NCBI GenBank assembly: GCA_034429475.1 | Contig: DAOUGD010000085.1 | Span: 1 to 31,655 of the forward strand | Source of the DNA: JAKQHY01 sp034429475 | GTDB taxonomy: Bacteria; Chloroflexota; Anaerolineae; B4-G1; SLSP01 | Direction: 5' to 3' | DNA: 31,655 nucleotides | Shown here: positions 15,558-25,700 of the stretch, one piece after another | Numbering within the stretch: position 1 is the first letter of the stretch | How the letters are laid out: every line of letters begins with the position of its first letter | Made by a program: the position numbers and the translations under genes | Notes under the pieces: generated by a model | Databases searched by the model: none | What the model was told of the DNA's origin: nothing | What the model saw: only the letters and a program-made list of their open reading frames with translations

Positions 15558-16508
15558 CTACTTGCGGATCAATACTTTGGGCATGACGCGAAATTCTTTG
15601 ATCCCACTTTGTTGAGGCCGGAAAGAAATTTCCCCATTCGAATGCCGCATGAAAGGTTCCGCGGTGCTCAAAACCAGCTTGGCCGACGAAGGGGCAGGGG
15701 TCAGCACGTGCAACACTAACACATCGCCCTCACGACTTTGGGCGAGGAATTCGCCGTCCTCGGTAATCCGCAGGGCAATGTACAGGAAATGCGGGTACAG
15801 ATGCGGTAGAACCAGTTCCAGATCTTCGAGCGTTGCCGGAGAGCAATCAACGGGCAGGTAGGGCGCCAGCGTCACTACGGGAAGTTCGATGTAGCGCGGC
15901 TCCAGGTTGTAAATCGTGGTGCGGCGCAGAGTACATTCCTTCAGCTTGTACTCTGGCAAGAGCCAGGCGACTTCACCGAGGTGGGAACCGGGTTGTTTGG
16001 CCAGGAGGTGATCAATCCACTCCTTCAATTCTTTGCACCCCTTGACCCGGTGCGCCCACTCTCTTTCCTGGTGTAGATCATGCTCGCTATCATCCAGCCG
16101 CTTGTGCGCTTCAGCAAAGGATTGTAGGGCTTTATCGTCAGCGCGGATGATATACTGTAGCAGTCCCTCCCAATAGTACGCGACGGCGCGGTTGTATAGA
16201 GCAATTTTGCTGAAGGCGGTGTGCATTTCCTGTAAGGCCCATTGCGTGTGCGTGAGCGCGTCGCCCCAGCACTGTAAGCGGCGCAGGAGGTCGGCCTTGC
16301 AGAGCAACAGGATGGCCGCTTTGGAATGTTCGCAGGCCGATAACGCATACGAGAGGGCTGGGTCAAGCAACGTGAGGGCTATTTCGTACCCCCCCTCGTA
16401 AAATGCCCGTTGCACTTGCTTGTGCCAGGCCTTCAATTCGGGGTAGGTTTCCCAAAATTCCAGCAAGTACAGGGGGGTTAATTCTTCAGGGACAAAAACC
16501 ATACGCAT
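15558..16508 (-). CDS. Uncharacterised protein with TPR-like helical N-terminus
   Basis: A predicted soluble protein of 316 residues with no signal peptide or membrane segment. Residues about 25-165 are helix pairs with the Ala/Leu/Tyr pattern of tetratricopeptide-like repeats (for example YEIALTLLDPALSYALSA, SKAAILLLCKADLLRRL, ALYNRAVAYYWEGLL). The C-terminal 120 residues look beta-rich (AKLVLSTAEPF, EISFRPQQSGIKEFRV). I do not recognise a named family. It lies 2 nt after the second SPFH gene and 9 nt before the kinase gene, so it is almost certainly co-transcribed with the SPFH pair. By context it could be a cytosolic adaptor for the SPFH complex; this is inference. A second ATG at 16502 is an alternative start; no strong ribosome-binding site favours either. 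Confidence 0.75.
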   Translation of the reverse strand: MRMVFVPEELTPLYLLEFWETYPELKAWHKQVQRAFYEGGYEIALTLLDPALSYALSACEHSKAAILLLCKADLLRRLQCWGDALTHTQWALQEMHTAFSKIALYNRAVAYYWEGLLQYIIRADDKALQSFAEAHKRLDDSEHDLHQEREWAHRVKGCKELKEWIDHLLAKQPGSHLGEVAWLLPEYKLKECTLRRTTIYNLEPRYIELPVVTLAPYLPVDCSPATLEDLELVLPHLYPHFLYIALRITEDGEFLAQSREGDVLVLHVLTPAPSSAKLVLSTAEPFMRHSNGEISFRPQQSGIKEFRVMPKVLIRK

Positions 16509-16510
16509 AG

Positions 16511-17731
16511 TTATAAATCCTGTACAATATGCATTAATTTTTCAGCCTGCGTGAACAGCGTTTGCTGCACGGCCGGGTTGCGTTGGGCAATGGAACGCAC
16601 CACATCTACAAAATCTAACATGATTAATTCGGACGGCACAGCCATGCCGCTCTGGCTGAGGTCATGGACTCTCTCTACCATCATTGTGACCAACTCAACC
16701 TTGGCGCTGACCTGAGCCTGCAAGAGCAGGTCAGCATAGATGGCGTCACCTCTGCTGACGTCTGCATCCACGAAACGCTGCATGTTGGCCTGCCAAAACT
16801 CTAACCACTGCTGCGAGATGGCCCCTTCGGAGGGCAGCACCGGCCCCAGGCGCACACTCTCCACCGCCACGCCGATGTGACGCGCTGCGTCGCGGACGGT
16901 ATTGGTGATGCGCCTTTCCAGGGCGGTAACAGAACGCGGGGGCGGCACCGGGGTGGTCGTCGGTGGGAGCCAGTAGCGGGGATTCAAAAAGTCATCCAGC
17001 GAATAGCGCTCCAGGACATTTTGCATCTCCCTCCTTAAAAGATCCGCCACGCGCTCCGGCCAATTTTGGAAAGGGGTGGGGTCGTCCGCCGGACGCACTT
17101 GCTTGAGCGTGGCTAACCCTAACGCGGCCGCCACTGTGTAGCTGTAGGTCGTATGACCGGGCGCCTGGTGGCCGCCATCAATGCGAAAGCGAATGTCCGC
17201 CTGGCAGTAGACGGGCAGACCATCGCACGTCATGAATTCTACACGGACGCTGCGCCGCTGCGGGCGCAGGTCAATCACTTCCCAAACTTTCTCGAACGGT
17301 TCCAGGGGATGTTCGCCTGGGCCGAGGATGCGGTGCAGGTAGGCCACGCGTTGGGTGATGACGGCACTGTCGTGCGCGACGCGCAGTTTGCCCGGCCCGC
17401 CCACTTGGCGCAAGACGACGGAACCGTCAGGGTTGATCCGGCCTTCGCGCACTTCCAATGTCGGCTCAACGCCGCCAAAGACCAAGCGGGCCACCAGGCT
17501 ATCCGGCTCATCCGCAGCCAGATCGTAAAGATGCTGGGCAAATTCGCCAAAAATGCGCAGTGTCACACTCACAGCGAATATCTGGCTGAAGACAAACGCC
17601 GCCGTCAAAACCGCCAGGCTGGTCCGGTGACTTCTGAGCGGCTGGGGGTAAAGCGAAGCCAACAACAGAAAGAAGACCCCTGTGAGGCTCACAATGACTG
17701 CCAGCAGTCCTAGCTCACGCAGATATTTCAT
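16511..17731 (-). CDS. SPFH/band-7 domain membrane protein (second of a pair)
   Basis: A 406-residue protein with two N-terminal membrane segments (about 8-28 and 38-60) and an SPFH/band-7-like domain after them. The domain region (about 115-200) includes LRVAHDSAVITQRV, the GPGEHPLEPFEKVWEV turn and SVRVEFMTCDGLPV, the usual SPFH strand order. A Pro-rich linker (TTTPVPPPRS, about 255-265) leads to a helical C-terminus rather than the long coiled coil of flotillins. SPFH proteins oligomerise on membranes as scaffolds or cages. The start ATG overlaps the upstream stop by 4 nt (ATGA), so translation of the two SPFH proteins is coupled, suggesting a hetero-oligomer at fixed ratio. The precise subfamily is not clear. 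Confidence 0.8.
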   Translation of the reverse strand: MKYLRELGLLAVIVSLTGVFFLLLASLYPQPLRSHRTSLAVLTAAFVFSQIFAVSVTLRIFGEFAQHLYDLAADEPDSLVARLVFGGVEPTLEVREGRINPDGSVVLRQVGGPGKLRVAHDSAVITQRVAYLHRILGPGEHPLEPFEKVWEVIDLRPQRRSVRVEFMTCDGLPVYCQADIRFRIDGGHQAPGHTTYSYTVAAALGLATLKQVRPADDPTPFQNWPERVADLLRREMQNVLERYSLDDFLNPRYWLPPTTTPVPPPRSVTALERRITNTVRDAARHIGVAVESVRLGPVLPSEGAISQQWLEFWQANMQRFVDADVSRGDAIYADLLLQAQVSAKVELVTMMVERVHDLSQSGMAVPSELIMLDFVDVVRSIAQRNPAVQQTLFTQAEKLMHIVQDL

Positions 17732-19545
17732 GAAGTCGTATCCTTCAGGCGTTCCTGTAAATTGGTCAAAACGGGGATGGCCGATTCAGGCAAAAACGTC
17801 TGAATCTCCGGTTCACGTGCAATGCGCTCCAGATTTTCCAGAAGGTTGAGGGCTAACAGATTCCCTTCGATACCGCCATCAACTTGCTGAGGAATAGTAC
17901 TCGTCGGTTGCGTCACCCGGTGAACCAAATCCAGCAGTGCCTGGTTGTGGATGGCCGCAAAGTTTGCGAAGCGGCGGGCCTGTGCTTCGCCCCGCCACAC
18001 CATCAACTGGGCAATCCAGCGGGCCTTCCACGCTTCAATGCGTTGCCGGGTCACTTCGGCTTCGACGGGGGTGATGAGTTCAATGGCGCAAGTTTCAAGC
18101 CGGATGCCTAACGGCGCAAGCTGTCGCGTTAGTCTTCTCTGAAGGCGCGCGCCAATTCGCTGGCGTTGGGTGTCCGAACCGGATGACGCGCCATACAATT
18201 CATCCAGGGTGTGGGCGATCACAATCTGTGGCAGCACGTTCTGCGCTACAGCCAGGGGGAGGTTGCTCCAGGGCTGGCTGAGGTGCGCCTCCTGGGGGGT
18301 GTGGCCGTCGGGGTTGACCTCGGCGGCGAAGAGGACAATACGCCAGGCCGCATCGCGCGCGTAGGGCCAGGGATAGGCGGGGTGAAGGAGCCGGCGGCCA
18401 GGATCGATCTGGAAAACGAGCGTCAGCTTGACATCCACTTTGATGCCGTCGCGGGTAATCGCCGGGATGGAGGCGGTGCGCAGGTGGGGACGCAAGTCCA
18501 GAATGGAGTGGACGCTTTCATCTTTATGGGTAAACGCAGCTCCCGGCCCAACGATGCGGCGAATATCGGAGGGACTTTTTAGCACGACGACGTTCTCCGG
18601 CTCGGTGAGAAGCCACCCCGGCCCGGCGCCATCCAGGCTGCCGGCGATGCATGGGCGCACTTTACCCTTGCCGATGATCGCCGAAGGTTTGGGATTGCCG
18701 GTGAAGAAACCGAGCAGCAAATTCAATGCCTGACGGCGCAGATCACTTTCTTTTACTGTCACGGGGATCAGTTGCGGCGCCCACCACATCAATAGGGCGG
18801 CGGTTAAGGTAGGAGCTGTTAACACAAACATCAGAAACGCCAGGGGCCTTCCCGGCAAGAAAGTCGCCGGCCTGACTTCCACCGCAGGAGAGAACACATG
18901 CGTCAGGTACGACGAAATATCCCGCCAAAATACCGACGTCCCGGCCAGGCTTATGCCCACCAGGGCTGCCGCCAGAAATCCAACATCCAGGATCGCCCAA
19001 AAAAACAACTTGTTAGGGGGAAAGAGCTTGCTCCAGAACAATACCCCCAGGAAGATTAAGAGCGACAGGCCCATACTCATATCTATCAGCAGGAGCGCGA
19101 CCGGAATAGGCGTTCCCCGCCATGCAGCCGAAAACAGTGGTGTACTGCCCCAGAGCAGGGCCAGAAACAGCCCCTGAAAGACGCTTCCGATTCTCCAAAA
19201 AATTTCAATGAAGGTGAGCGGCCCCAGTTCCTTCTTTTTCTTGAGCACCGGCATAACCAGCCAACGCACGATCAAGAAAGTCCAGGGGGTGATCGCGAGT
19301 AATCGCCACAGAAAGCCCACCAAAGCCAATATCTGGGTGACGTCTTCCCGTTTGGTTACCGGCCTGAGACACCAAAGCAAACTGAACAACACCACCCCAA
19401 AGATGCCCAAAACTCTAGGGGTGAAGTCGCGCGAAGTGGCCTGAGCCGGCGACTTCCCTTTTTTGAACAGGGGAGGATGCTTCAGTAAGTAAACGTCAAG
19501 CGCCAGGCTGCCAACTACGTAGAGCGCCAACAGAATCCAGGACAC
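17728..19545 (-). CDS. Polytopic membrane protein with C-terminal SPFH/band-7 domain
   Basis: A 605-residue protein. The first ~280 residues hold about seven or eight hydrophobic segments, an unusual size for an SPFH protein, which normally has one anchor. The SPFH/band-7 domain lies at roughly 300-460 (SPSDIRRIVGPGAAFTHKDE, then LDLRPHLRTASIPAITRDGI and VDVKLTLVFQIDPG), followed by a helical stretch rich in Arg and Glu (VEAEVTRQRIEAWKARW), typical of SPFH C-terminal helices. I chose GTG 19545 because AGAGGAG lies 7 nt upstream. A TTG at 19584 in the same frame would put the start inside a palindromic repeat and is unlikely. It overlaps the second SPFH gene by 4 nt. A membrane-microdomain or quality-control scaffold is the likely role by family. 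Confidence 0.78.
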   Translation of the reverse strand: MSWILLALYVVGSLALDVYLLKHPPLFKKGKSPAQATSRDFTPRVLGIFGVVLFSLLWCLRPVTKREDVTQILALVGFLWRLLAITPWTFLIVRWLVMPVLKKKKELGPLTFIEIFWRIGSVFQGLFLALLWGSTPLFSAAWRGTPIPVALLLIDMSMGLSLLIFLGVLFWSKLFPPNKLFFWAILDVGFLAAALVGISLAGTSVFWRDISSYLTHVFSPAVEVRPATFLPGRPLAFLMFVLTAPTLTAALLMWWAPQLIPVTVKESDLRRQALNLLLGFFTGNPKPSAIIGKGKVRPCIAGSLDGAGPGWLLTEPENVVVLKSPSDIRRIVGPGAAFTHKDESVHSILDLRPHLRTASIPAITRDGIKVDVKLTLVFQIDPGRRLLHPAYPWPYARDAAWRIVLFAAEVNPDGHTPQEAHLSQPWSNLPLAVAQNVLPQIVIAHTLDELYGASSGSDTQRQRIGARLQRRLTRQLAPLGIRLETCAIELITPVEAEVTRQRIEAWKARWIAQLMVWRGEAQARRFANFAAIHNQALLDLVHRVTQPTSTIPQQVDGGIEGNLLALNLLENLERIAREPEIQTFLPESAIPVLTNLQERLKDTTS

Positions 19546-19576
19546 GCTTACGCTCCTCTGAAAATACAAGACTGTT

Positions 19577-19636
19577 TCACGCAAAGGCGCAAAGACGCGA
19601 AGTAAAAAACTTGGCGGGCTTAGCGCCTTTGCGTGA
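19577..19636. repeat. Perfect 14-bp inverted repeat in the SPFH leader
   Basis: TCACGCAAAGGCGC (19577-19590) is the exact reverse complement of 19623-19636, with 32 nt between. It falls between the putative promoter and the ribosome-binding site of the first SPFH gene, so a transcript would carry a stable stem in its leader. The right arm belongs to the dispersed repeat also seen near 14246. Confidence 0.85.
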
Positions 19637-19656
19637 GATTTTCATCCAACCGCTCA
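19623..19656. repeat. Dispersed intergenic repeat, copy 2
   Basis: GCGCCTTTGCGTGA followed by ATTTTCATCCAACCGCT (19638-19654) matches the copy at 14246-14262 with a single mismatch over 17 nt. It lies in the leader of the SPFH operon, just as the other copy lies in the leader of kduD. It may be a repeat family with a role in leaders or simply mobile filler. Confidence 0.6.
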
Positions 19657-19664
19657 CCTCATTC

Positions 19665-19693
19665 ACTGTAGCACGAAATGGATAAAAAGTGAA
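19665..19693 (-). promoter_or_regulatory. Possible promoter of the SPFH operon
   Basis: On the minus strand TTCACT (19688-19693) and TACAGT (19665-19670) are spaced by 17 nt, each matching four of six consensus positions. The place is right, upstream of the SPFH genes and downstream of the giant-gene terminator hairpin, but the match is mediocre. Confidence 0.35.
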
Positions 19694-19709
19694 ATTCATA
19701 GAAATGTGA

Positions 19710-19732
19710 AGAGGCCGGAAGTCCCGGCCTCT
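19710..19732 (-). terminator. Terminator-like hairpin after the giant-protein genes
   Basis: AGAGGCCGG (19710-19718) pairs perfectly with CCGGCCTCT (19724-19732) across a 5-nt loop, 25 nt after the stop of the 2251-residue gene. On the minus strand only a T-rich, not pure-T, tract follows (TCACATTTCT), so termination strength is uncertain. Confidence 0.65.
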
Positions 19733-19757
19733 CCAAGTATCCATACTGCTCCCCCGC

Positions 19758-22700
19758 CTACCGCAGCACGCAGGGGAGATAAACTTTGAAGTTAATGGGG
19801 GTGACGCCCTTCAGGGTGTCCACGTCTACGGCGGTGTTGTTGGTCAGTTGCGTCTCGCGCACGCCCTGCGCGGGATAGCCGATTTGCACCGTGTTGGTGA
19901 TGGCCGCCGGCGCCCCATTGACCTGCACCACGAAAGCGACATTGCTGAAGGCGCCGGGCGCCAACGTACCGACCGTCCGGGTGTAGCGCCCGCTTCCCGC
20001 CGGGGACCAACCCGCGCTCAACAGAGTGACGTTGCCCGCCGGGGCGATGGTTTCCGTCAACACAACCTGGTTTAACGTGGCCGCGGAAGACGCAGCGTTG
20101 GCGTAATGCACCGTGTAGGTTAGCCGGTCGCCAGTGCTGAACTGCGTCACCCCGTCGGATTTCGACACCTGCGCGTCCACCAGCGGGACGACGACTTCCG
20201 TGACCGCGACGCAGGCGCCCTCGTAGGTGAAGACCGGGCCGATGTCGGGCCGCCCCGCCAACTGGTTACAGTATGATCCGGAAGCCGCAGCCGCGGCGAC
20301 CTGGGCCGTGAACTCAAGCTGCACCTGATCGTTGGCGGGGACGTTGATCCCATGCCAGATCAACTGCTGCCGGCCGGCGCTCATACTGGTGGCGTCCGGC
20401 GTTCCCGACGCCAGCGTGAAGGAGAGCGGCAGGGTGTCAGTCATGTCCGCAGTACGGGCCACATCGTCGGCGTTGAACAGTTCGATGGTATAGGTGACAG
20501 TTCCGCCGGCCAAAAGCGCGTCCGGCGCGACGAACTTCCGCGCCAGGATGCCGCTGACGCCCTGCGGGATCACGACATCCACATCGGCGGCGACATTGTT
20601 GGCCTGGTTCTGTTCGTAGACCGGGACGGCGGTGGCGTAGGTGATGGATACGGAGTTTTCCAGTTCAGTAATGTCCGGGATCGTCGCCTGCAAATTCACG
20701 GCAAAGTACACCGTCCCTGAAGCGCCGGGCGCCAGCGGCTCAGTGATGACGCGCCGATAGACGCCGCTGCCGACAGACGTCCAACCGGTGTCCACCACGC
20801 TGGCGACCAGCGCCGTCGGGGAGAACGTGTCGGTCAGGGTCATGACGGTAAAAGGCTGCTGGGAGGAAGCGGCGTTGGTGTAATGGATGGCATAAATCAG
20901 CATATCGCCGGCCTCGGTCCACATCACCCCGTCGTCTTTGGAGATTTGGATGTCCACCGCCGGTAGGGGCGTCACATTCACACAGGCCAGGCCGGGGACT
21001 TCCGGCTGGGGGACATAGACGTTCCCCACCTTGCGCTGCACTTGCACGGTGTTACACAAGAAGCCTCCTGCCGACGAGCGCGCCACTCTGGCGCGGAAAA
21101 CCAGCTCTTTTTCGAACGTCTGAATTAATTGGCCTGACCATATCACTTGCTGGCGGTCGCCTACCCAGGCCGTCGTTACACCCGTCGCCGGGTCAACGGC
21201 GCTGACAAAGGTAACGCCTGCCGGCAGCGTATCCACCACATTGATCTGCTGGAGACTCCCCGAAGGATTATGCAGCATAATCCGATATTCGATTTCCTCT
21301 CCGGCCACCAGGGCGTCAGGGTTGGCCGTCTTGGTGGCGACGATGTCCTGGGGCGTATAAGTGACGGTGTCCACATCTGTGTTGAAGTTGTTAGTGGGAT
21401 TGACCTCGATAGAAGCGTAGGGGGCGCGGTGACTGACCTCCACCCGGTTGTTGAGCGCTGCCGTCGTGGTTGGCACCGAGGTTTTCAGCGTGACGGCAAA
21501 GAACGCCGCCCCCACACCTCCCGGCTCAAGCGCCACGGGGACCTCGATGCGATAGCGGCCATCGCCGAGGTCTGTGGGCGTCCCCGATGTGTTGACCCAC
21601 CGCGCCGACTGGATCGCGCTGTAAGGGGCGATCGTTTCGGTCAGAATGATCGTGTTCAGGGCGGTCTCAGACGTTTCGAGGTTTTCGTAAATAATGGTGT
21701 AGGTCACTGTCTCACCGGGCTGGATAGAAGGCTGACCGTCCGACTTCGTCACCTTGACATCCACGCGCGGGGCGGAGATGACCGCGACACAGTGTTGCGC
21801 CGCGACCGGGGGGGGGAACACGTTCCCATTCGATGCTTGCGCCCGAACCGTATTGCAATAAGCGTCGGCGCCCGGCGCCAGCAAGTCTACCCGGGCGCGG
21901 TAGCTGATCTGCATCAACTCCTCCGGCTTAATAATGATATTTTCCCACACCAGCGTGCGTTCATCCTCCTGCAACACCGGCGCGGGCGACGGCGCCACTA
22001 CCCCTTCCCAGGTAAAGGATACCGGCAGCGTATCCGAGAGGCGCACTGTGTAGGACAAAGACTTATGATTGTTGAAGAGCTTCACCGTGTAGGTAATTTC
22101 CTCGGCGGCCCTGACACTGGACACGGCAGTCTTTCCTACACTCACCCCATCGCCGATAGCGATCAAGTCGTTATCTTCGTCGTAGTCGTTGTCAGGATTG
22201 AGGTCTTGTGAAATGACCGCCGTCGTATACTCTATCTCTACCCGATAGTACAGCGACAGAGCCTCCGGCGGAATCGCCTCCTCTATCAACTGCACTTGGA
22301 GTTCGGCCGTGCCGCTGTCGCCAGAGGCAAGCGTCCCTGAAATCACCTTGTAATACTGGTTGCCGGACTGCACCCATCCCCCACCGGGCAGGAGGGTGAC
22401 GCAGGCGGTGGGCAAGAAAGTCACCGTGAGCGTGATGCCAGTGAAATCCACCTCGCTGGCGGCGGCGTTGGTATAGCTGATCGTGTACGTGATCGGCTCG
22501 TCGGGTCTGACCACTTGCGTGTGGTTGGTGCTAGACACCTGCGCGTCCACTTTCTTGGGGATGAGCACCTCGACGCGCGCCAGATTGATCCTGGCCGGCG
22601 TTGAGAATTCATTGATCTGCACCTGCACCTGGTTATAATAGCCGCCTGGCGCGGCGTCCAGCGCCACGTGCGCGTTGAACGTGAGTGTCAACCAACTGTA

Positions 22701-25700
22701 AGGAGCGATGGCAAGGTCTTCCCACCGCACCCACTGTTGATCGCCGGCCATGCCCGTGATCACCTGCGTCGGAGAAAGCGCCTCGGCCAGGGCGAAGTCC
22801 ACCGGCAGCGTATCCGTGACCTGAAGCGTCAACGCCTCGTCCGCTTCGTTGTAAAGCCGGATGGTGTAGCTGAAGTTCTGACCAGGGAGGATAGCATTCA
22901 CAGAGGCCTCTTTGTATACCGCCACCGTCGGACGCCCGTGGACGTACACCGGCGCGGTAGGGCCGGTAGGCGCAATCACCACCGATTTCTGGTTCTGGTC
23001 ATTCCACGCGCTGGCGGTCATCTCGTTGTAGTAGACGCCGGTGAACATGCCCTGCGCTTCCGTATTGGTGCGGGCGCGGAAGCGAATCACGTAAGCCGAG
23101 CCGCTTTTGAGCGTACCAAGGATATGCCAGACCAGCGTGGTGGTGCCTTGGGGCGCCAGTCCGCCCGGTTCAATCATGCTGTCGAAGGTAAAGCCTGGCG
23201 GCAGAGTGTCGGTAATCACCATATTGCCCAGTTTGTAGGCTTCGCCGTTAAACAACGTGATGGTGTACGTCATCAAATCCCCGGCGTAAATCGTTTCCGG
23301 CGCAGCTTCTTTGAAGAAGCCGATCCCGGAACTGACCATGACCGGGCGATCGGTCAGGTAATTCTTGGCTGTAATCAGGTTGATGGGTGCCGTCCCCGTG
23401 ATGTCGTTGAGCGCGATGCCCAACCAGTTGTTGGCGCGCGTCGTGAAAACCAGGCTGGTGGAAGATTGAGGCTCCAGGGTAGGCAGATGCCACACAAGCG
23501 GGGCTTCACTGTCAGGCGCGGGGCCTTCTACCATTTCCAGATACGTCCAGGGGTAACTGTCGTAATAGGTGGGCAGGATGTCGGTGATGACAACGGACGA
23601 GACCGGCGAACCGGTGAGGTTTCTGACGCTGATCTCGTATTCAACCGCGCCGTAAGGACCGATCTCGTCGGGCGTCGGCTTCTTGGTGATTTCAATGCCC
23701 TGGTTAACCTGAAGCGCGCTGCCAAAAGTGATGTCCGCCACGTCTTCCGGGATGGGGCCGGGGATGCCATCGGTCGGCACTTCTGAAGCGCCGCCAACCG
23801 AGTTGACGAACTTGGTCGTCTTGGGGATGCAGAGCGTCGTGTCGGTCATACTGATGACCTGAGCCGCCGGACTGTAATTCTTGCTCCACCCACTCTGCCG
23901 GATTCCGGGCACCCGCATACTGAAGACAACCCGCGTGTCCACCCCTGGCTGCACAGATAGACCATCCCACACCAACTCAGACGCCGTTTGTGTGATGGGA
24001 GTGTGGTCGCTGCTGATGAACTCAAAGCCGGCTGGAACTTCCCAACGCAGCAGCACATCCTGCGCCAGCGAGACGGGATTGACGCGGTTATCGCGCAAGG
24101 TCAGCACAATAGTCACCGGCTGGCTGATGGCAACGGGATTGGGGTAAACCTGTTGGTACAACGAAATGTGGGGCAGCGCCGTAAATTCGCCGTCCGCAGA
24201 GCCGTTGTACACCCAGTAAAAGGGCGGCAAATATTGAAACAGAAAACTCTGTCTCGCCTGGATCAACGAGGCCCAGAGTTTATTTGAGAAGGTGCTGTCA
24301 CACCACTTGGTGTTGCTGGTAACGGCGCTGATACCAAAGCCTCGAAACAGTACGGGAAACGAATGTTCCCATGTCCCGTAGCTGGGGGTCAGATATACCG
24401 AGGGCGTCGGAGTATAGGCGTAAGTGCTAATCAGCGTATCGTGCGTCACCAATCCGGTTTTGGCAGTATCCAGCTTATCCACAAACCGCGTAATAGTATA
24501 GGGTGACCGCGGCGAAATATTGCGAATAGCCACCTGATAAGTAAACACGTCGCCCTGCACGACCATGTCTGTCACATCCGCTTTTTTCTCAGCCGTGAAC
24601 GGCGGGAGCACTTTGACCGATGCGCCGGTGTATGAACACGCCATGACCCCCGGAATGTCAATCAAGACATTATTTTTATACGAAGTGGGATAGACCCCGT
24701 CCACCTCGGCCACAAAGGGGATTTTAAGCGTTGTTTTGGCCGGGATAGTCGGAATATCGGTCCATTGCACGAGGATATCAGTGAGAACCAGCGGATATGA
24801 AATGGGAGAATCAGCCGTCATTGTGATGAAACGGAAAAATTCGGGCAGCGTATCTGTGACGATGCCCTGCTGCAAAATGTCCGATAGCCCCTGGTTTTCT
24901 AACGCGATGGTGTAGGTGGTCACTTCGCCAGGGAACTGCTGGGTCGGCGCGGCCGCTTTGCTGACTTTGATTTGGGGCTGAACGGTGATTTTCGCCAGTT
25001 TGTTGTCGTCGTGCCCCTCATAGCCGGGCACAGGGAACGCCGGCGAGGTTGCGGAGACGCCGTTGGTCACGGCCAGACTTTTGTTGCACGCCAGGTTGAA
25101 CAGCGTGGCGTAGGTGGGCGTGGTAACAAAGGTCACGCTGACCACCTGATAGGGCGCCAGCACCACATGGCGCCAGGCAACGACGTTGCTCACCGCCTCG
25201 GTGACGTTGAGCAGTTCCGGGCTGCCCCCTGCCACATGGGAGAACACAAAGGTGGAATGTAACAAATCGGTGAGCGCCAACGTCGTCACGATGTCCACCG
25301 GATTGTAAAAGGTGAGCGTATAGGTAACGGGTGAATTGACCAGCGTGCTGGTTTTGCCCGAGGCCGCAACGCCCTTTTTCTCAAAGGGACTCCACACCCG
25401 AACGCTGGAATTGCTTTTCATGGAAGCGGGGCGCAGGGGCATTAACGTCGGATCCGCCTTCGCTATCACCCCGTTAAACTTGGTGATCTGGAGATTTTGC
25501 TCCTTACTATCGTTGTAATCCAGCATGGCGGGAATGCGGGCAGTAAAGGTGACGTAGGTGGCCATACCGGGCGTCAGCACAAACGTCGGTGGGAAAATCC
25601 ACTGGATGAAGCCATTGCCGCTGTTATAAACCGGCGTCACCGTCTCGCTCGCCATAATGTCCTCGACCGCATGGTTGAGCTGATAGGGCAGGGTCACGCT

